6,182 nucleotides of DNA from Oscillospiraceae bacterium UBA3851 (GTDB lineage Bacteria > Bacillota > Clostridia > Oscillospirales > Oscillospiraceae), in assembly GCA_002392625.1 (NCBI GenBank), contig DGHJ01000020.1, forward strand, positions 4,977 through 11,158, in the 5' to 3' direction. Each line of letters opens with the position of its first letter. Positions within the stretch are counted from its first letter, which is position 1. Below the pieces are notes generated by a model. It saw only the letters and a list, made by a program, of their open reading frames with translations. It had not been told where the DNA came from and made no database searches. Shown here piece by piece: positions 5,759 through 6,182 of this stretch. The translations under genes and the position numbers were made by a program.

Positions 5759-5854
5759 GCGGATTCCCACGTCGCCAGTCTGCGGACGGGTTCCTCGGAA
5801 TGACAAAAGCATCCGTCCTGTCATTGCGAGGGCCGCAGGCCCGTGGCAATCCGT
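5759..5854. repeat. Paired palindromic repeat, copy 2 (units c and d, inverted relative to copy 1)
   Basis: Unit c (about 5759-5806, minus orientation, ATTCC/GGAAT type) and unit d (5818-5854, plus orientation, ATTGC/GCAAT type) share the ends of units a and b. Unit d is the most compact: GGGCC (5830-5834) pairs GGCCC (5838-5842) around a GCA loop. The order of stem types is the reverse of copy 1, so copy 2 is an inverted, diverged version of it. It starts three bases after the T tract of the attenuator and ends 32 bases before the ileS ribosome site, so it lies in the ileS 5' UTR. Confidence 0.8.
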
Positions 5855-5898
5855 ATCTCCCCCTTTGATAAAATTCAACCATAGATGGAGGAAACGAC

Positions 5899-6182
5899 AT
5901 GGAGTACAAACAGACGCTGAATATGCCCAAGAGCGGCTTTCCCATGCGGGCAGGCCTGCCCATGCGGGAGCCGGACATGCTCAAACGCTGGCAGGACATG
6001 GACCTGTATCACGAGCTGCTGAAGAAGAACGACGGCAAGCCCCTCTTCTCCCTGCACGACGGCCCCCCGTTCTCCAACGGCAACATCCACATGGGCCATG
6101 CCCTGAACAAGGCGCTGAAGGACTTTATCGTCCGCAGCTACGCCATGCGGGGCTATTACACCCCCTATATCCCCGGCTGGGA
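5899..6182 (+). CDS. ileS: Isoleucyl-tRNA synthetase, N-terminal part; 3' end outside the window
   Basis: IleS charges tRNA-Ile with isoleucine in the cytoplasm and is a class I aminoacyl-tRNA synthetase. The ATG at 5899 follows GGAGG (5887-5891) at a 7-nt spacing, and 94 complete codons are visible. The N terminus (YKQTLNMPKSGFPMRAGLP) is typical of bacterial IleS. The class I HIGH signature appears as HMGH at residues 64-67 within DGPPFSNGNIHMGHALNK, which binds ATP. The segment YYTPYIPGW (86-94) is the conserved start of the next catalytic-core block. The remaining approximately 800-950 residues, including the editing domain and KMSKS, lie beyond the window. Regulation is by the Ile-specific T-box directly upstream. 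A repeat pair sits between that attenuator and the ribosome site. Nothing in the visible part is abnormal. Confidence 0.97.
   Translation, partial: MEYKQTLNMPKSGFPMRAGLPMREPDMLKRWQDMDLYHELLKKNDGKPLFSLHDGPPFSNGNIHMGHALNKALKDFIVRSYAMRGYYTPYIPGW

Noticed and set aside
5322..5803. Small open frames of 77-95 codons within the ileS leader
   Set aside because: They overlap the T-box stems and the attenuator, change frame against conserved RNA motifs and have no ribosome sites; the region is explained as structured RNA.
5084..5854. Possible CRISPR repeats
   Set aside because: There are only four imperfect units in alternating orientation, without regular spacers or an adjacent cas gene; head-to-head palindromic repeats explain them better.

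Overview
The window looks like a GC-rich Bacillota (Firmicutes) chromosome, most likely a gut Oscillospiraceae-type clostridium. The basis is a T-box-controlled ileS, strong GGAGG-type ribosome sites, TTGACA-17-TAAAAT promoters, an MBOAT/SGNH surface-acylation pair of the clostridial type, and dispersed GTCATTGCGAG/GCAATCC palindromes in the intergenic DNA. No sequence search was possible, so the lineage is an inference.

Layout. (1) 1-1106, plus strand: the 3' end of cinA (C-terminal PncC amidohydrolase domain), a small three-helix membrane protein, then a GC-rich hairpin terminator. (2) 1107-1275: a non-coding stretch with nested, mutually exclusive inverted repeats. (3) 1276-4827, minus strand: a two-gene operon with a well-placed promoter at 4799-4827. 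It encodes an AlgI-type membrane-bound O-acyltransferase and, 15 bp downstream, a membrane-anchored SGNH-like protein with about three fibronectin-III-like domains. The pair probably moves acyl groups across the membrane onto a cell-surface or exported glycan. (4) 4878-5065: a decayed ribbon-helix-helix (CopG/Arc-like) gene with a one-base frameshift, followed by an intact terminator hairpin. (5) 5084-5854: the ileS control region. It holds a consensus promoter (5284-5312) and an unusually long T-box leader (about 5320-5756) with an ATC (Ile) specifier, a TGGT acceptor-binding bulge and exactly competing antiterminator and terminator helices. Two copies of a paired palindromic repeat in opposite orientation bracket it. 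(6) 5899-6182: the start of ileS (isoleucyl-tRNA synthetase), cut by the window end.

No clearly new system is evident. The most noteworthy signals are the enlarged stem II of the T-box, the inverted repeat pairs flanking it (one inside the ileS 5' UTR) with compensatory stem changes, and the Fn3-fused SGNH partner whose usual catalytic His position reads Asn.
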